From: an uncultured Bacteroidales bacterium
GTDB taxonomy: Bacteria > Bacteroidota > Bacteroidia > Bacteroidales > Porphyromonadaceae
Assembly (NCBI GenBank): GCA_902489445.1
Contig: CABTZX010000001.1
Location: 54,348-118,347, forward strand
Direction of reading: 5' to 3'
Length of the DNA: 64,000 nt
Below are positions 16,701 through 23,635 of this stretch, piece after piece. The translations under genes and the position numbers were made by a program. The notes below the pieces were generated by a model that was not told where the DNA came from, made no database searches, and saw only the letters and a list, made by a program, of their open reading frames with translations. Position 1 is the stretch's first letter, and each line of letters starts with the position of its first letter.

Positions 16701-19464
16701 AATACCTACAGAAGATAAATATTCTATGATGCCTTTAAAGATTAAAGGCTTCTTACCCTCTTCTATGGGTACTGCTATTATGCTTCCTGCTGAAATTACT
16801 ACTATCACAGGTTCAGGATTTGGCATTGATGAATTACAATTAATGCTTCCTGAGTTTGATATTATTGAATATAACAAAGGAAAGGCAAGAGCTGCATATA
16901 AAGAGCAATATAAACTCAGCGCAAGAGATAAGTCACTAGCAACTAACTCAGATATACCTAGTTTTGAAGATTGGTTTGAGGAGAATAAAGAAGATTTCAA
17001 ATACAATAAACCTAAGTTCTCTAAAGTAAAATATGATTTCTCTAAGTCTCCCAAAGAGAATGGTACTAGAGCTAGAAATAATCTTTACTTAGATTTAGTA
17101 CGTAGTGTACTTACTAATTCTGATACTGCTGATAAGATATTTAAAGGAGTTACTCCTACAGAACATCATAGAGTAGGTAGAATTAATACTATACTTTTAA
17201 ATGCTACTAGAAAAGAAATAGCTGAAGCTTTAGGATGTAGAGAATCAGAAGCTGTAAAGAAGTTATTACAAGTAGATGAGAGTACAGCTACTAACTTAGC
17301 AAAGAAATTAAGTCCTAAGATGGATCCACTATCACCTATATCTCAATTAGTTTCTCACCAAGCTAATATGGTAGGACAAAAGATGATTGGGGTATATGCA
17401 ATTAATCATGTGCAGAATGCCATTCTTCAATATGCTGAAGATACTGCCTTCACTCATCCTTTACTTCTAAATGGTAGATCAAGGAACAAACTAACTGAAA
17501 TGTTAGATAGTAGTGGTGGTGCTAGAAACTTTATTACCAGGAACATAGCAGGGTATCTTTCTATGGCAGTGGATAATAGTAAGGAACAAATGCTTGCTAC
17601 TCATAATCAGAATAACTTCACTTGTGGTGTCACTATGGCTCTCATAAGAGTGGGTTATCAACCTAAGGAAGTAGCTCTATTACTGCAACAGCCTATCGTA
17701 AGAAGAATGACTGATGCATACTCTAGCAATGAATATGGAGAATATGCATCAGGAAAAGATGTAATAAGTAATGTAATAGAAGATCTACAGAAAAAGATTT
17801 TAAGCATAGATCCCAGCTTTTCTTTTACAGGTATGACAGGTGAGTCTTTATCTGCATGGAATACAGCTGGTGCGTACTCAATGGAAAGGCTTGCGAATAA
17901 TATAGTTCAGGATACAGAAAGAAGAAAAGCACATATAAAAGGAGAAGATCTAAATTCTTTAGTAGATCAATATAAAGTAGCTTTACTTTTCAGGAACTTA
18001 TATTCTAAAGGAGAAGAACTTTCAAACTTTGTAAATAGAACTAGACCTGATCAAATAAAAAATGCAGCAGGACCTACTATAGCTCAAACACAAGAAAATG
18101 AAGCTAAGTATGTAGATGCTTATAGAAAATCTCAACCTGTAAAGAGAGGTGATGTGATAGTTACTCCTCCTGTAGCTATTACTGGAGCTAATATATTTAG
18201 CATAACAGATAATATAGAAAGTATTACTGAGGATGAGCTAAGAAAAATGTCTATGGAATCTTCTATACCCTATCTACAAGCTCAGTTCTTGTGTGGTATA
18301 CAAGGTGCTAAAAAGTTCTATGGTAAGTTCTTTCCATACTATAATGAGAATATCATTGCAGCAAAGGATAAAGTACTTAGTCTAGCTAAATCTAATCATA
18401 TTAGTGCTAAAGAAGTAAATGATATTTATCAAGAACTTAGTACTTATGTATTATCAGGTGCAGAGTTCTTGGCAGGAGATACAGCTTTAATGGGTGATAA
18501 AAGATTCTTGAATGGTTATGAAGAAGTAAAGGATTACTACATAAATGAATTTCCTGATGACTTTCAAGCTCTCTTAAAAGAGGCAGAAAAGGATGAAAAT
18601 TCAGACCTGAAGAGCAACTTTTTTATAGATAATCTTACTGTAGCTTTTAATAGAAAAGTCAACTCAAAAGTCATTGAATTAAATACAGAAGGTAAGATGA
18701 CTAGAGAAACAAGGGAATCTATACAAAGAGATTGGGAAGATCTACTTTATTCAAGTAATCCTAAGTATGTAAAACTAGCTCAAGCTCTATTTACCTATAG
18801 TTACTTTAGAAGTGGATTAGCTTATACACCTAAGGGGTTTGGTCACTTAGCACCTTCCTCTATAAAAACTAGTGTTCCTGGTTTTGTGGATGCAATTAAA
18901 TTATTAGATGATAAGAATTTAAACTTTGATGAGTTTGCCGAACAGTTTATCATTAATCATAGAAATAATAACAAATTAGTTGCTAATGCCTATAGCTTAG
19001 ATAAAAGAGAGTTCATCAACACTGTTAATGGTAAAAATGAAATAAAGACTGAGCTTTTGTTTGACACTTCCGGAGAAAATAGTGGGAAGAGATACAAGTC
19101 TATCATAAAAGAGAGATATTATTCAGGGGGAAAGGTACGGTATCTATATTCTCCGTTTATAAAGAAGACTATAAATAGTAGAGATTTTGTTTATACACTT
19201 ACAGAGTATACTGATAATACAGTGAAATATAGATTAGTACAGAATCTTGGTATGCCATCTGTGTTTAAAGAATATAGCTTTGGGAAAAACTACGATAAAA
19301 TAGACAGTAGTCTTATAGCTAATATTAATAATACTGACCTCTCTTGGAATAGACGTACTATGAGAACCATAGATGTTTTACGTAAAAGTAGTGGAATGAA
19401 GGTATATGGCTATTATGTAAAAGAAGATGTGGCTGCAGTAGTAGAGAATAGTCAAAAAGAATAA
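10768..19464 (+). CDS. Giant phage-like protein, RNA polymerase-like region with altered catalytic motif
   Basis: A 2,898-codon uninterrupted frame. Its codon use is unlike all neighbours: Arg is nearly always AGA, Leu mostly TTA, Ile often ATA, and base composition is clearly more AT-rich. Most of it is charged and helical, and I recognise no domain in the first 1,900 residues. Around residues 1978-2212 there is a pattern I recall from the giant RNA-polymerase-like proteins of crAss-like phages: RIPTEDKYSMMPLKIKGFLP, then TGSGFGIDEL, then ARNNLYLDLVRSVLTNSDTA, then a region ending GQKMIGVYAINH. In those proteins the middle motif is usually GSDFDIDK, the DxDxD metal site; here it reads GFGID (2017-2021). 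No other phage gene is nearby. An in-frame stop lies 4 codons upstream of the ATG, and the frame seems to have continued past 19464. It could be an integrated phage fragment, a domesticated gene or an assembly join. Confidence 0.55.
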   Translation: MWRFNENIKEIRAKAERDFTNRVFSTIAPFYNTKITAGNLKEIRTKVEDDFTRRANHVAGLLGINLIGITTNIENFGLEKGKTAAEAMANLSYTFELEGPSEKTALFASLVNDLGYEPQETVITSKVVNSAEEADAVQITYPLGNKSRKETLELINKLGIENYSIDPRTNVITVTVFNQKNGKLTLTAEEAEKQRTLSEELYGKERSGWKCSAKFLKSDYLNTRVRREIYARELERDGNRGKQQDIRLHKKLKAGLKETTTSLQDTSRQRGSQFFGEHDAISSNIVVVNESNSGEENSITRRNTEKEIKENARISIPLGKSIGDIISGRRTAITIERNNATKRDFYILKDIEAGQIFSIKDNSGKTVFVRATKKLHKVKREGVGDEWAERNFGDTREREIFATKDNREFSEVEFEYVGDKIDALLNKDKILEEIKSIFERALDNGSRDFRLDFASGISDPDVINRVVEYINSVADDFGCIPFNVIFPENLNTGKLNITAQEETESDTTTNSSVSIEQRRKLNQTFDPKRRKARANLIARYFSNYLDAKVAKFDKRVQEALTSDTVSEEDKQELRAFLATLEATGSKRLEVLRRIGPKKILEKIRNSLNKTLNDTLSGNREKIIEGKKKNALRKNPNLTEEQLEADANNFIKNIVEKYPAIIENFTALAEEAIPMINKREQITINEDSVLSYINSQESMFQEEFNEDGTEDIVDMEEQPKDHFLSDFRTTSSQETMSMRVRKRLGEIIKINPDGTPVLDDMYMGVYLNEDEVYSTLKRDLSSMVTSEDMIPLLEESAKTKPWVKQVIQTVERDLLFKTQLYHNMRSDFQEYWVQEKSKESKGFNTLPINRKSGIWHMLESWKNNVEGDNVLTTTNTNDKYGSIYDNNGNIIKENIKKAKTSFLNIRRILRGIKDINELDKNFYRDVTNLLKSFGINVGIDTVEQTIKVNKPEEVYAGISPLVIITDVVEKDNITTTNNFYKKFSTAYSNIAKFFAPAMGSVMEDSARQNGKNYQSYVAPSYLGKLMKSIKDKNTEEGTRFLDENYKAFGWFYNKKADFFFSDWIDKLYKNEIFNREKGMRFRDLIAHKTVLNQDDKNYVDWGKKDVILSLLTEFQKADVDGTAWYYVPLFSDAPSADFIRFVKYGDEVGDFKEGDKPYKEAIKEKLRGVAMQEFERIVLVKERDAIRNSETATAEEKERVGAIDNYDIKRDKNGNIVKKGGAEFKFFPQFNEWGVFDAISDFLEDPNNSGEYPSKLVDRFVERYLEEGLDNALEVWKNEQVFELDEYGGYKNFDISTELDTDTLTDILNSLSTDLYDVRYGPFVELSTEDIDILSKVYGIYDDFNKYVIFNKNKIDDRVVNKYINDFRTAVKELPNSEVFDAIRKDSIELSELSPLVKFLRNYYYNNALATSQIIQLTNTDLAYFKDMTDFYKRNKQNHAPSLRLDTSAVNPFTGEKVGRKVERAITIKDEYIPSTGVEDIRKILTERGVSKTEIDFICSQFRNVNVTDAQSYRSLDSYRAVKCMVGDWTQQMETAYNNILNDRWTATDMMTVFNTLKPYVYTQNSVDSGVAGGGKIKVPIQHKNSEFLLLATYNLVSGALGRAKKLKILDQFMRDNQIDVVHFESVVKVGKQGAIDVNQFDENNLDGFREYLEKAIRTEDGNYNPQVVHEISYEDYGIQMETGQHIVDTNNLVGTQVQRLIGGDISESAVLELDQVDDLLLSDMGDDEVIPTLGVTAGSLRAQSGISVEQFREIKELRDYARHAKNLYEDYADLQYKKGEKIDQNKLDQLKSEYETAKEKYEAKRKSTKSGLSKKQWHTLFNALMVENIIQGYNKVDKLFSDKKSISDVLKRQINSSPRYSRDLLDACSLDENGEFLIPLVDPTNSDRVQALMASIMRKEITQQKIKGGALFQASSFGLTDELNIIYEGEGENKRIKEFECYMPAYSREFFEPFMNSKTHELDISQLPDELKEIVGYRIPTEDKYSMMPLKIKGFLPSSMGTAIMLPAEITTITGSGFGIDELQLMLPEFDIIEYNKGKARAAYKEQYKLSARDKSLATNSDIPSFEDWFEENKEDFKYNKPKFSKVKYDFSKSPKENGTRARNNLYLDLVRSVLTNSDTADKIFKGVTPTEHHRVGRINTILLNATRKEIAEALGCRESEAVKKLLQVDESTATNLAKKLSPKMDPLSPISQLVSHQANMVGQKMIGVYAINHVQNAILQYAEDTAFTHPLLLNGRSRNKLTEMLDSSGGARNFITRNIAGYLSMAVDNSKEQMLATHNQNNFTCGVTMALIRVGYQPKEVALLLQQPIVRRMTDAYSSNEYGEYASGKDVISNVIEDLQKKILSIDPSFSFTGMTGESLSAWNTAGAYSMERLANNIVQDTERRKAHIKGEDLNSLVDQYKVALLFRNLYSKGEELSNFVNRTRPDQIKNAAGPTIAQTQENEAKYVDAYRKSQPVKRGDVIVTPPVAITGANIFSITDNIESITEDELRKMSMESSIPYLQAQFLCGIQGAKKFYGKFFPYYNENIIAAKDKVLSLAKSNHISAKEVNDIYQELSTYVLSGAEFLAGDTALMGDKRFLNGYEEVKDYYINEFPDDFQALLKEAEKDENSDLKSNFFIDNLTVAFNRKVNSKVIELNTEGKMTRETRESIQRDWEDLLYSSNPKYVKLAQALFTYSYFRSGLAYTPKGFGHLAPSSIKTSVPGFVDAIKLLDDKNLNFDEFAEQFIINHRNNNKLVANAYSLDKREFINTVNGKNEIKTELLFDTSGENSGKRYKSIIKERYYSGGKVRYLYSPFIKKTINSRDFVYTLTEYTDNTVKYRLVQNLGMPSVFKEYSFGKNYDKIDSSLIANINNTDLSWNRRTMRTIDVLRKSSGMKVYGYYVKEDVAAVVENSQKE

Positions 19465-19913
19465 GCAGAGTACATCAGATGATATTAATACCTCTAAAGC
19501 AAGGAGACCCCAATTGTCCAAAATAACACCAACTGGTGTATATAATAGGATAGGCGGTTCAAAGAGTAATTCTACCCTTAGTGATAAAGATTAGAAAAAC
19601 TCTGGATGGACTATGAAGGAACTTAATAGCTTTGATGAAGCAAAACTAAGATGTCTGCTGAAGAAGATATAGATGTAGCCTTTATGGTAAAATCGAAAGA
19701 AAAGATAGAAAATGCTGAAGGTAACTTGGCTTGTGATTAATTGATAAATAAGAATGTGGGATTAAGTTGTGCAATAATATCCAGAGTAAAAAAACAGACT
19801 TAGAAGATCAGACGTATAAAGTAACCTATGGGCTTCCAATTTATTCAAAGAATATAGATTGGGAGTTAGTTACAAAAACTATTCAGTTCCTCCAATTTAG
19901 TGGAGAAATATAA
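19465..19913 (+). pseudogene. Decayed continuation of the giant gene
   Basis: Coding-like sequence of the same AT-rich style continues past the stop but changes frame. From the A5 run at 19454-19458 a +1 frame reads NKQSTSDDINTSKA through a TAG at 19592 to FDEAKLR. A second frame reads MSAEEDIDVAFMVKSKE (19651-19740). A third reads from 19752 through LEDQTYKVTYGLPIY to a TAA at 19911. Three frames in about 450 bp point to frameshift decay or sequencing errors in a once longer gene. No function can be given. Confidence 0.6.
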
Positions 19914-20010
19914 ATGTGAGTATAACGAGGTGTAAGCATATTTCTGACTTTCGGGGAATCTTTTCCTCTCATCTTAACAATAAAGTATCTAATGGGAGCG
20001 AAATAAGTAT

Positions 20011-20018
20011 TATATTTG
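20011..20018 (+). promoter_or_regulatory. -7 box (TATATTTG) for the lipoprotein/rSAM operon
   Basis: TATATTTG matches TAnnTTTG, 33 bp before the ATG at 20052. It overlaps an earlier in-frame ATG at 20016, which therefore cannot be the start. Confidence 0.6.
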
Positions 20019-20051
20019 TGGACAGATATACGTAAATCCATTGGTGGCAAT

Positions 20052-20498
20052 ATGAAAAAAGTCTATAGATCTGTGCGTAGCCTTCTCTCTACAGGCGCCT
20101 CCTTGCTTTTAGGATGGTTTGGTTTTTCCGGTTGTCTCATTATAGGTGGTGCTGAGTACGGTACTCCTACGGTTAATTATGAGTTCAAGGTGCACGTAAA
20201 GGATCAGAACGCAAAACCGGTTCCCGGTCTACAGGTATCTGTTTCTGAAACATATTATCAGGAAAAGCCACTCACCGATGCAGATGGAAATGTGCAGTTG
20301 AACGGTAGATATACCGGATTTTACGGAGATCAAAAGGTTGGCTTGGGTATACGCGACGTTGATGGCGAACAGAATGGTGTGGTAGCGGATACGCTGATCA
20401 ACGTGGATGTGAAGGAAAGTGACTTTGTAAGCAAAGGAAGAGGCTGGAATAAAGGCAAGATCGTAAAGGATATAACTCTTGAAGTTAAACGGAAATAG
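20052..20498 (+). CDS. Radical SAM-associated putative lipoprotein A
   Basis: A 148-residue secreted protein with a basic N-terminus, a hydrophobic stretch and a lipobox-like FSGC giving lipidated Cys28. The motif YGTP (residues 36-39) follows shortly, then a small beta-rich domain beginning VNYEFKVHVKDQNAKPVPG, like the regulatory/CNA-B-type folds of surface proteins. It is the first gene of a three-gene operon ending in a radical SAM/SPASM enzyme. I recall that Bacteroidales rSAM enzymes paired with such lipoproteins form a named but functionally uncharacterised family pair (TIGR04133/TIGR04134; not checked here). It is probably a target of modification by the enzyme; the outcome is unknown. 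Confidence 0.7.
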   Translation: MKKVYRSVRSLLSTGASLLLGWFGFSGCLIIGGAEYGTPTVNYEFKVHVKDQNAKPVPGLQVSVSETYYQEKPLTDADGNVQLNGRYTGFYGDQKVGLGIRDVDGEQNGVVADTLINVDVKESDFVSKGRGWNKGKIVKDITLEVKRK

Positions 20499-20523
20499 CT
20501 ATAGACAAATTGGTTCAAATATC

Positions 20524-20784
20524 ATGAAGCGTAGTAGCATTTCTTTTCTCGGAAATATAGTGGTGGCGGTAGCGCTCGTGCTCATCGGGTGCTTGGGATT
20601 TATGAGCTGCAAGTCACGCACATTTCGTTCGGAGAAAAGAGATGAACAAAATGTCCCATCCGATTCGACAACTTTCAGAAAACCACGACCGATACACGGA
20701 GGCGTGGTAGTAGCGATGTACGGAACTCCCTATACTCGTTTTGAAGCAAAGAAGGTTCCTCGTCCAGAAGAAGCTGAAGAATAA
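20524..20784 (+). CDS. Small second lipoprotein B with the same YGTP motif
   Basis: An 86-residue lipoprotein-like protein beginning 25 bp after lipoprotein A. The start ATG at 20524 is preferred to one at 20479, which would lie inside the previous gene. Its signal region shares a pattern with A (LGF..C before Cys29), and it repeats the core motif as MYGTPYTRFEAKK (residues 65-77), which aligns with EYGTPTVNYEFK in A. Unlike A it stops about 13 residues later, so the beta domain is missing and the motif lies at the C-terminus. A 30-bp gap separates it from the radical SAM gene. It may be a minimal substrate peptide or a truncated paralogue. Confidence 0.6.
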   Translation: MKRSSISFLGNIVVAVALVLIGCLGFMSCKSRTFRSEKRDEQNVPSDSTTFRKPRPIHGGVVVAMYGTPYTRFEAKKVPRPEEAEE

Positions 20785-20814
20785 GCGGATACTGAGATTT
20801 TCCGGCAAACTGAT

Positions 20815-21951
20815 ATGATGCATCGCAAGCATTCCTCTATGGGTAAAAAGCTACTTCGTCCGTCGCTCAAACAGCGATTGGCACTGAACTTGTACCGCGT
20901 GGTTCGCGATGAAAATATACATCAGCATCCGATGAATACGCTCTTTTGGGAGTGTACCCTGCGGTGTAATCTGCATTGCGCGCACTGTGGAAGTGATTGT
21001 CGCGCTGATAGCGGCGTAGCGGAGCTTTCTGTTCCCGAATTCATTCGCATCATCGATCGGTTAACTCCCCATGTCAATCCCAATCAACTTTTGGTGATTT
21101 TCACCGGTGGAGAGGCGTTGGTGCGGCAAGATATCGAGGAAGCCGGACTGGCACTCTACCATCGCGGTTATCCGTGGGGCATTGTGACCAATGGGATGCT
21201 TTTGAGTGCTGAGCGTTTGGAAAAGCTACGAAGTGCCGGGCTCCATACCGCAACTGTGAGCTTGGACGGCTTTGCCGAAGCGCATAATAGGCTACGAGGT
21301 CATCCGCTAAGCTATGAGCGCGCTTGGAATGCCATACAACTGCTCACGAAAGCGGAAGACATTGTGTGGGACGTGGTTACCTGCGTTAATCCGATGAATT
21401 TCGATTCACTTCCCGCACTGCGCCAACATCTAGTTAATGCCGGAGTGAAGTGCTGGAGGCTCTTTTCTATTTTTCCCGTAGGGCGAGCCGCTGAAAATGA
21501 GCAACTCCGTCTTTCGGACAGCCAACTCTACCAATTAATGCAATTCATTGTAGCCACTAACCGGGAGGGGCAAATTGAGGCGCAGTATGGGTGCGAGGGC
21601 TATTTGGGAGCCTTTGAGGGAAAGAGTCGCAAGCAGTTTTACCAATGTCGTGCCGGTGTGAATATAGCCTCCATTCTTTGTGATGGTTCCATCAGTGCCT
21701 GCCCAAGCATACGCTTCAATTATAAGCAGGGCAATGTGCATCATGATGACCTTTGGACCGTGTGGCAAAACGGATTTACCGCTTTTCGCGACCGATCATG
21801 GGCTAAGAGCGGTCCCTGCGCATCCTGCAAAAGCTGGAAGTTTTGTTTGGGAAATGGCATGCATCTTCGGGATGACGACGGAAAGTTATTGGTATGCCAT
21901 CTCAGTCGACTCGAAGCCGGAGCTGAAGCCCTGCACGCCTCCAAGGAGTAA
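20815..21951 (+). CDS. Radical SAM/SPASM protein of the rSAM-lipoprotein system
   Basis: A 378-residue radical SAM enzyme. The 4Fe-4S motif CNLHCAHC gives Cys51, Cys55 and Cys58 (CxxxCxxC), followed by FTGGEAL and the VSLDG strand typical of the TIM-barrel half. The C-terminal SPASM region has Cys at 278, 289, 296, 335, 338, 344 and 361, enough for auxiliary iron-sulfur clusters. SPASM enzymes often modify ribosomally made peptides, and the two upstream genes encode lipoproteins sharing YGTP. ATGs at 20815, 20818 and 20839 are all possible starts; the choice does not affect the domains. It matches the enzyme half of the Bacteroidales rSAM/lipoprotein pair. The substrate residue and product are unknown. 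Confidence 0.85.
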   Translation: MMHRKHSSMGKKLLRPSLKQRLALNLYRVVRDENIHQHPMNTLFWECTLRCNLHCAHCGSDCRADSGVAELSVPEFIRIIDRLTPHVNPNQLLVIFTGGEALVRQDIEEAGLALYHRGYPWGIVTNGMLLSAERLEKLRSAGLHTATVSLDGFAEAHNRLRGHPLSYERAWNAIQLLTKAEDIVWDVVTCVNPMNFDSLPALRQHLVNAGVKCWRLFSIFPVGRAAENEQLRLSDSQLYQLMQFIVATNREGQIEAQYGCEGYLGAFEGKSRKQFYQCRAGVNIASILCDGSISACPSIRFNYKQGNVHHDDLWTVWQNGFTAFRDRSWAKSGPCASCKSWKFCLGNGMHLRDDDGKLLVCHLSRLEAGAEALHASKE

Positions 21952-22211
21952 TACGCGTTGTTTCTCTCTATCAACCACATTGATTAGCCATTTCAATTCT
22001 TTCGCTCCTCCTACTTATTATATAGGTGGAAGCGTGATCTTTTACCGAGAAAAGAACGCTCTTTATGCGAAGAAATAGCAGAGAACTTCGCTACCCCCGT
22101 ATGCACGCTGTTACGCCATGGTACATTCCTCAAATAAGGCGGATTATAGCGCGCAGTTTAGTGCAGAATATACTGGTATGAGACGCAGTTATATGACCAA
22201 ATGCTACACGT

Positions 22212-22510
22212 AATAAAAAAAGACAGGCCAATCGATCGCTCAATCAGCCTGCCGAGGGCTTTACATCAACGGCGGGTGAACCAATACCATCTTCTGCCCT
22301 CACCGGCAAAGATAGCTAACTCCTATCACTTTTGTCCATCGCCATAGTGGCAGACTAACTACCAATCGCTTTGAGAGCTTAGGCAACGGATACAATACAG
22401 CTAACATTTCGCCATATATCGTGGCTAAGGTTGCGCTTAATCATACCAGGTTCTGCTGCGGCAGGACACGTCTTGGCCAACTGCGATGCGGGTCGCCTTG
22501 GCTCGTCCGA
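22212..22510 (-). ncRNA. Possible structured RNA ending at an intrinsic terminator
   Basis: On the minus strand GGCAGGC pairs with GCCTGTC (one G-U) and is followed at once by a run of seven T (22220-22214), a textbook terminator. No protein gene on that strand ends there, and mscL has its own terminator 800 bp upstream. The stretch before it is host-like in composition and has several short complementary segments. A TATCTTTG box at 22314-22307 could start a transcript of only about 90 nt; otherwise the 5' end is unknown. I could not match it to tmRNA, RNase P RNA, SRP RNA or 6S RNA by eye. Confidence 0.3.
22213..22246 (-). terminator. Intrinsic terminator on the minus strand
   Basis: Stem GGCAGGC/GCCTGTC with an 18-nt loop, followed by TTTTTTTATT on the minus strand. 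It has no upstream protein gene within 800 bp. Confidence 0.6.
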
Positions 22511-22532
22511 GGCTTCCTGTCTCTATTCTTGC

Positions 22533-22910
22533 TCGTAGTTTTACCCTCCTCAATCCATACGCTCTCGCTCATCAATCCATAGATGCTCACTTCTTAATCC
22601 GTACGCTCTTGCTCCTTTATACATACGTCCTCAATCCTTTCTACGTACTTCCTCGATTCTTTATACGTAGCTTCATAATCTTTTGTACGTACCTTCTCTA
22701 TAAATCATTAAAAGGATTTATATAAACCGTTTAAATGATTTATACGCGTACTTTAAAGGATTTGTACAAATCATTTAAAGAATTTATCGAGTGTCACCGG
22801 ATAAAAAATCGACAACCTACGCATCACCGGTCATCAGCCTACGTATAATGAATCGTCAAACTACGCATCACTGGTCAAGATCTACATATTAATGGTCATC
22901 AATCACGAAT
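22533..22910. repeat. Long 22-bp phased array, about 17 units in three blocks
   Basis: A motif recurs at exactly 22 bp from 22533 to 22863 and then at 21 bp (22884, 22905). Block 1 (22533-22687) has CCGTAC/ACGTAC-like cores followed by pyrimidine-rich DNA. Block 2 (22709-22775) has TTAAAG-like cores with GGATTTATA. Block 3 (22819-22905) has ACGCAT/ACGTAT cores with CACTGGTCA. The phase is kept across block changes. A homologous array lies at 28275-28566. Confidence 0.85.
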
Positions 22911-23031
22911 AAGCAGGCGGCGAAAACGTACAAATACGCATAGAGATATTCATAATGGGGTGTCGGGGGGACTACATGGGGGACGTTATCGCTCGCTAAA
23001 ACGTTCGACTACTTCCGTACCGTACAAACAA

Positions 23032-23061
23032 AAGCCGACGGATTACTTTATCCGCCGGCTT
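23032..23061 (-). terminator. Intrinsic terminator of mscL
   Basis: AAGCCG-CGGAT pairs with ATCCG-CGGCTT around a short loop; on the minus strand it is followed by TTGTTTG. It lies 25 bp after the mscL stop. Confidence 0.75.
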
Positions 23062-23085
23062 GAATTGGTCTGGGTGGTGGGGTAG

Positions 23086-23502
23086 CTACTTGCGGAGATT
23101 ATCCCGAATCTCGCGGAGCAACTTCACCTCTTCGGATGGTTCGGGTGCAGGTTCCTGAGCGGCTTCTTTCTTACGTCTAAAACTATTGATCCCCTTAATC
23201 AGTAGAAAGATAACCAATGCGATGATAAAGAAATCCAGTAAGGCTTGGATGAAACTTCCTATCGTTAATGCTACTTCAGGACGGATAATTTCGTCACCCT
23301 CCATAATACCGGGACGGAGAATCCATTTTAGATCGGCAAAATTGCCTTTGTCCGTAAGTAACGTAATTGGGGGCATAATCACATCCTTCACCAAGGAATC
23401 AACTATTTTGCCGAACGCACCGCCGATGATGATCCCGACAGCCATATCCATCACACTTCCTTTGAGTGCGAACTCTTTGAACTCTTGAATAAACTTAGCC
23501 AT
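23086..23502 (-). CDS. mscL: Large-conductance mechanosensitive channel MscL
   Basis: Pentameric inner-membrane channel that opens under membrane tension and releases solutes on hypo-osmotic shock. The N-terminal amphipathic helix and first membrane segment show the family pattern EFKEFALKGSVMDMAVGIIIG with FGKIVDSLV following. A periplasmic loop leads to the second membrane segment (about residues 85-105), and the C-terminal helix ends EVKLLREIRDNLRK. At 138 residues it is complete. It is monocistronic, with its own promoter (23576-23546) and terminator. Confidence 0.96.
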   Translation of the reverse strand: MAKFIQEFKEFALKGSVMDMAVGIIIGGAFGKIVDSLVKDVIMPPITLLTDKGNFADLKWILRPGIMEGDEIIRPEVALTIGSFIQALLDFFIIALVIFLLIKGINSFRRKKEAAQEPAPEPSEEVKLLREIRDNLRK

Positions 23503-23545
23503 ACGATCTTGTTTTGCTAACTAACTGATGTTTCTTCTTACGTGG

Positions 23546-23576
23546 CAAAAGTACGCTCTTTTTGGGAAGATAACAA
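23546..23576 (-). promoter_or_regulatory. mscL promoter (TTG-N20-TACTTTTG)
   Basis: On the minus strand TTG at 23576-23574 is followed after 20 bp by TACTTTTG at 23553-23546, a full Bacteroidetes promoter 44 bp before the mscL start. Confidence 0.7.
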
Positions 23577-23635
23577 GGAAAATAATCGGCAAAACGCTGT
23601 TTTAGCCACTTTTTCACGCGTTAAGGGGTCTAAAG

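Larger units (their letters stand above)
21952..23031. other. Long gene-free island
   Basis: About 1.08 kb without a convincing gene. It holds a minus-strand intrinsic terminator with a possible RNA gene (22212-22510), a long 22-bp phased array (22533-22910) and the mscL terminator (from 23032). Short frames here are caused by the repeats. Confidence 0.6.

Noticed and set aside
10768..19464. Giant surface adhesin
   Set aside because: No signal peptide, no repeat domains and no secretion tag; the RNAP-like stretch and codon use point to a phage origin instead.
19465..19913. Alternative genetic code (TAG read as an amino acid) in the tail
   Set aside because: Reading through TAG at 19592 gains only a few codons before the frame breaks anyway; frameshifts explain the data better.
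22212..22510. SRP RNA, tmRNA or RNase P RNA
   Set aside because: The hallmark sequences (GGAA loop region, tag frame, P4 region) could not be found on either strand.
22486..22725. A 79-codon frame on the + strand
   Set aside because: Same cause: translation of the 22-bp array at 22533-22910.
22533..22910. CRISPR array
   Set aside because: The unit is 22 bp with only a 6-9 bp core conserved; there are no unique 30-bp spacers and no cas genes.
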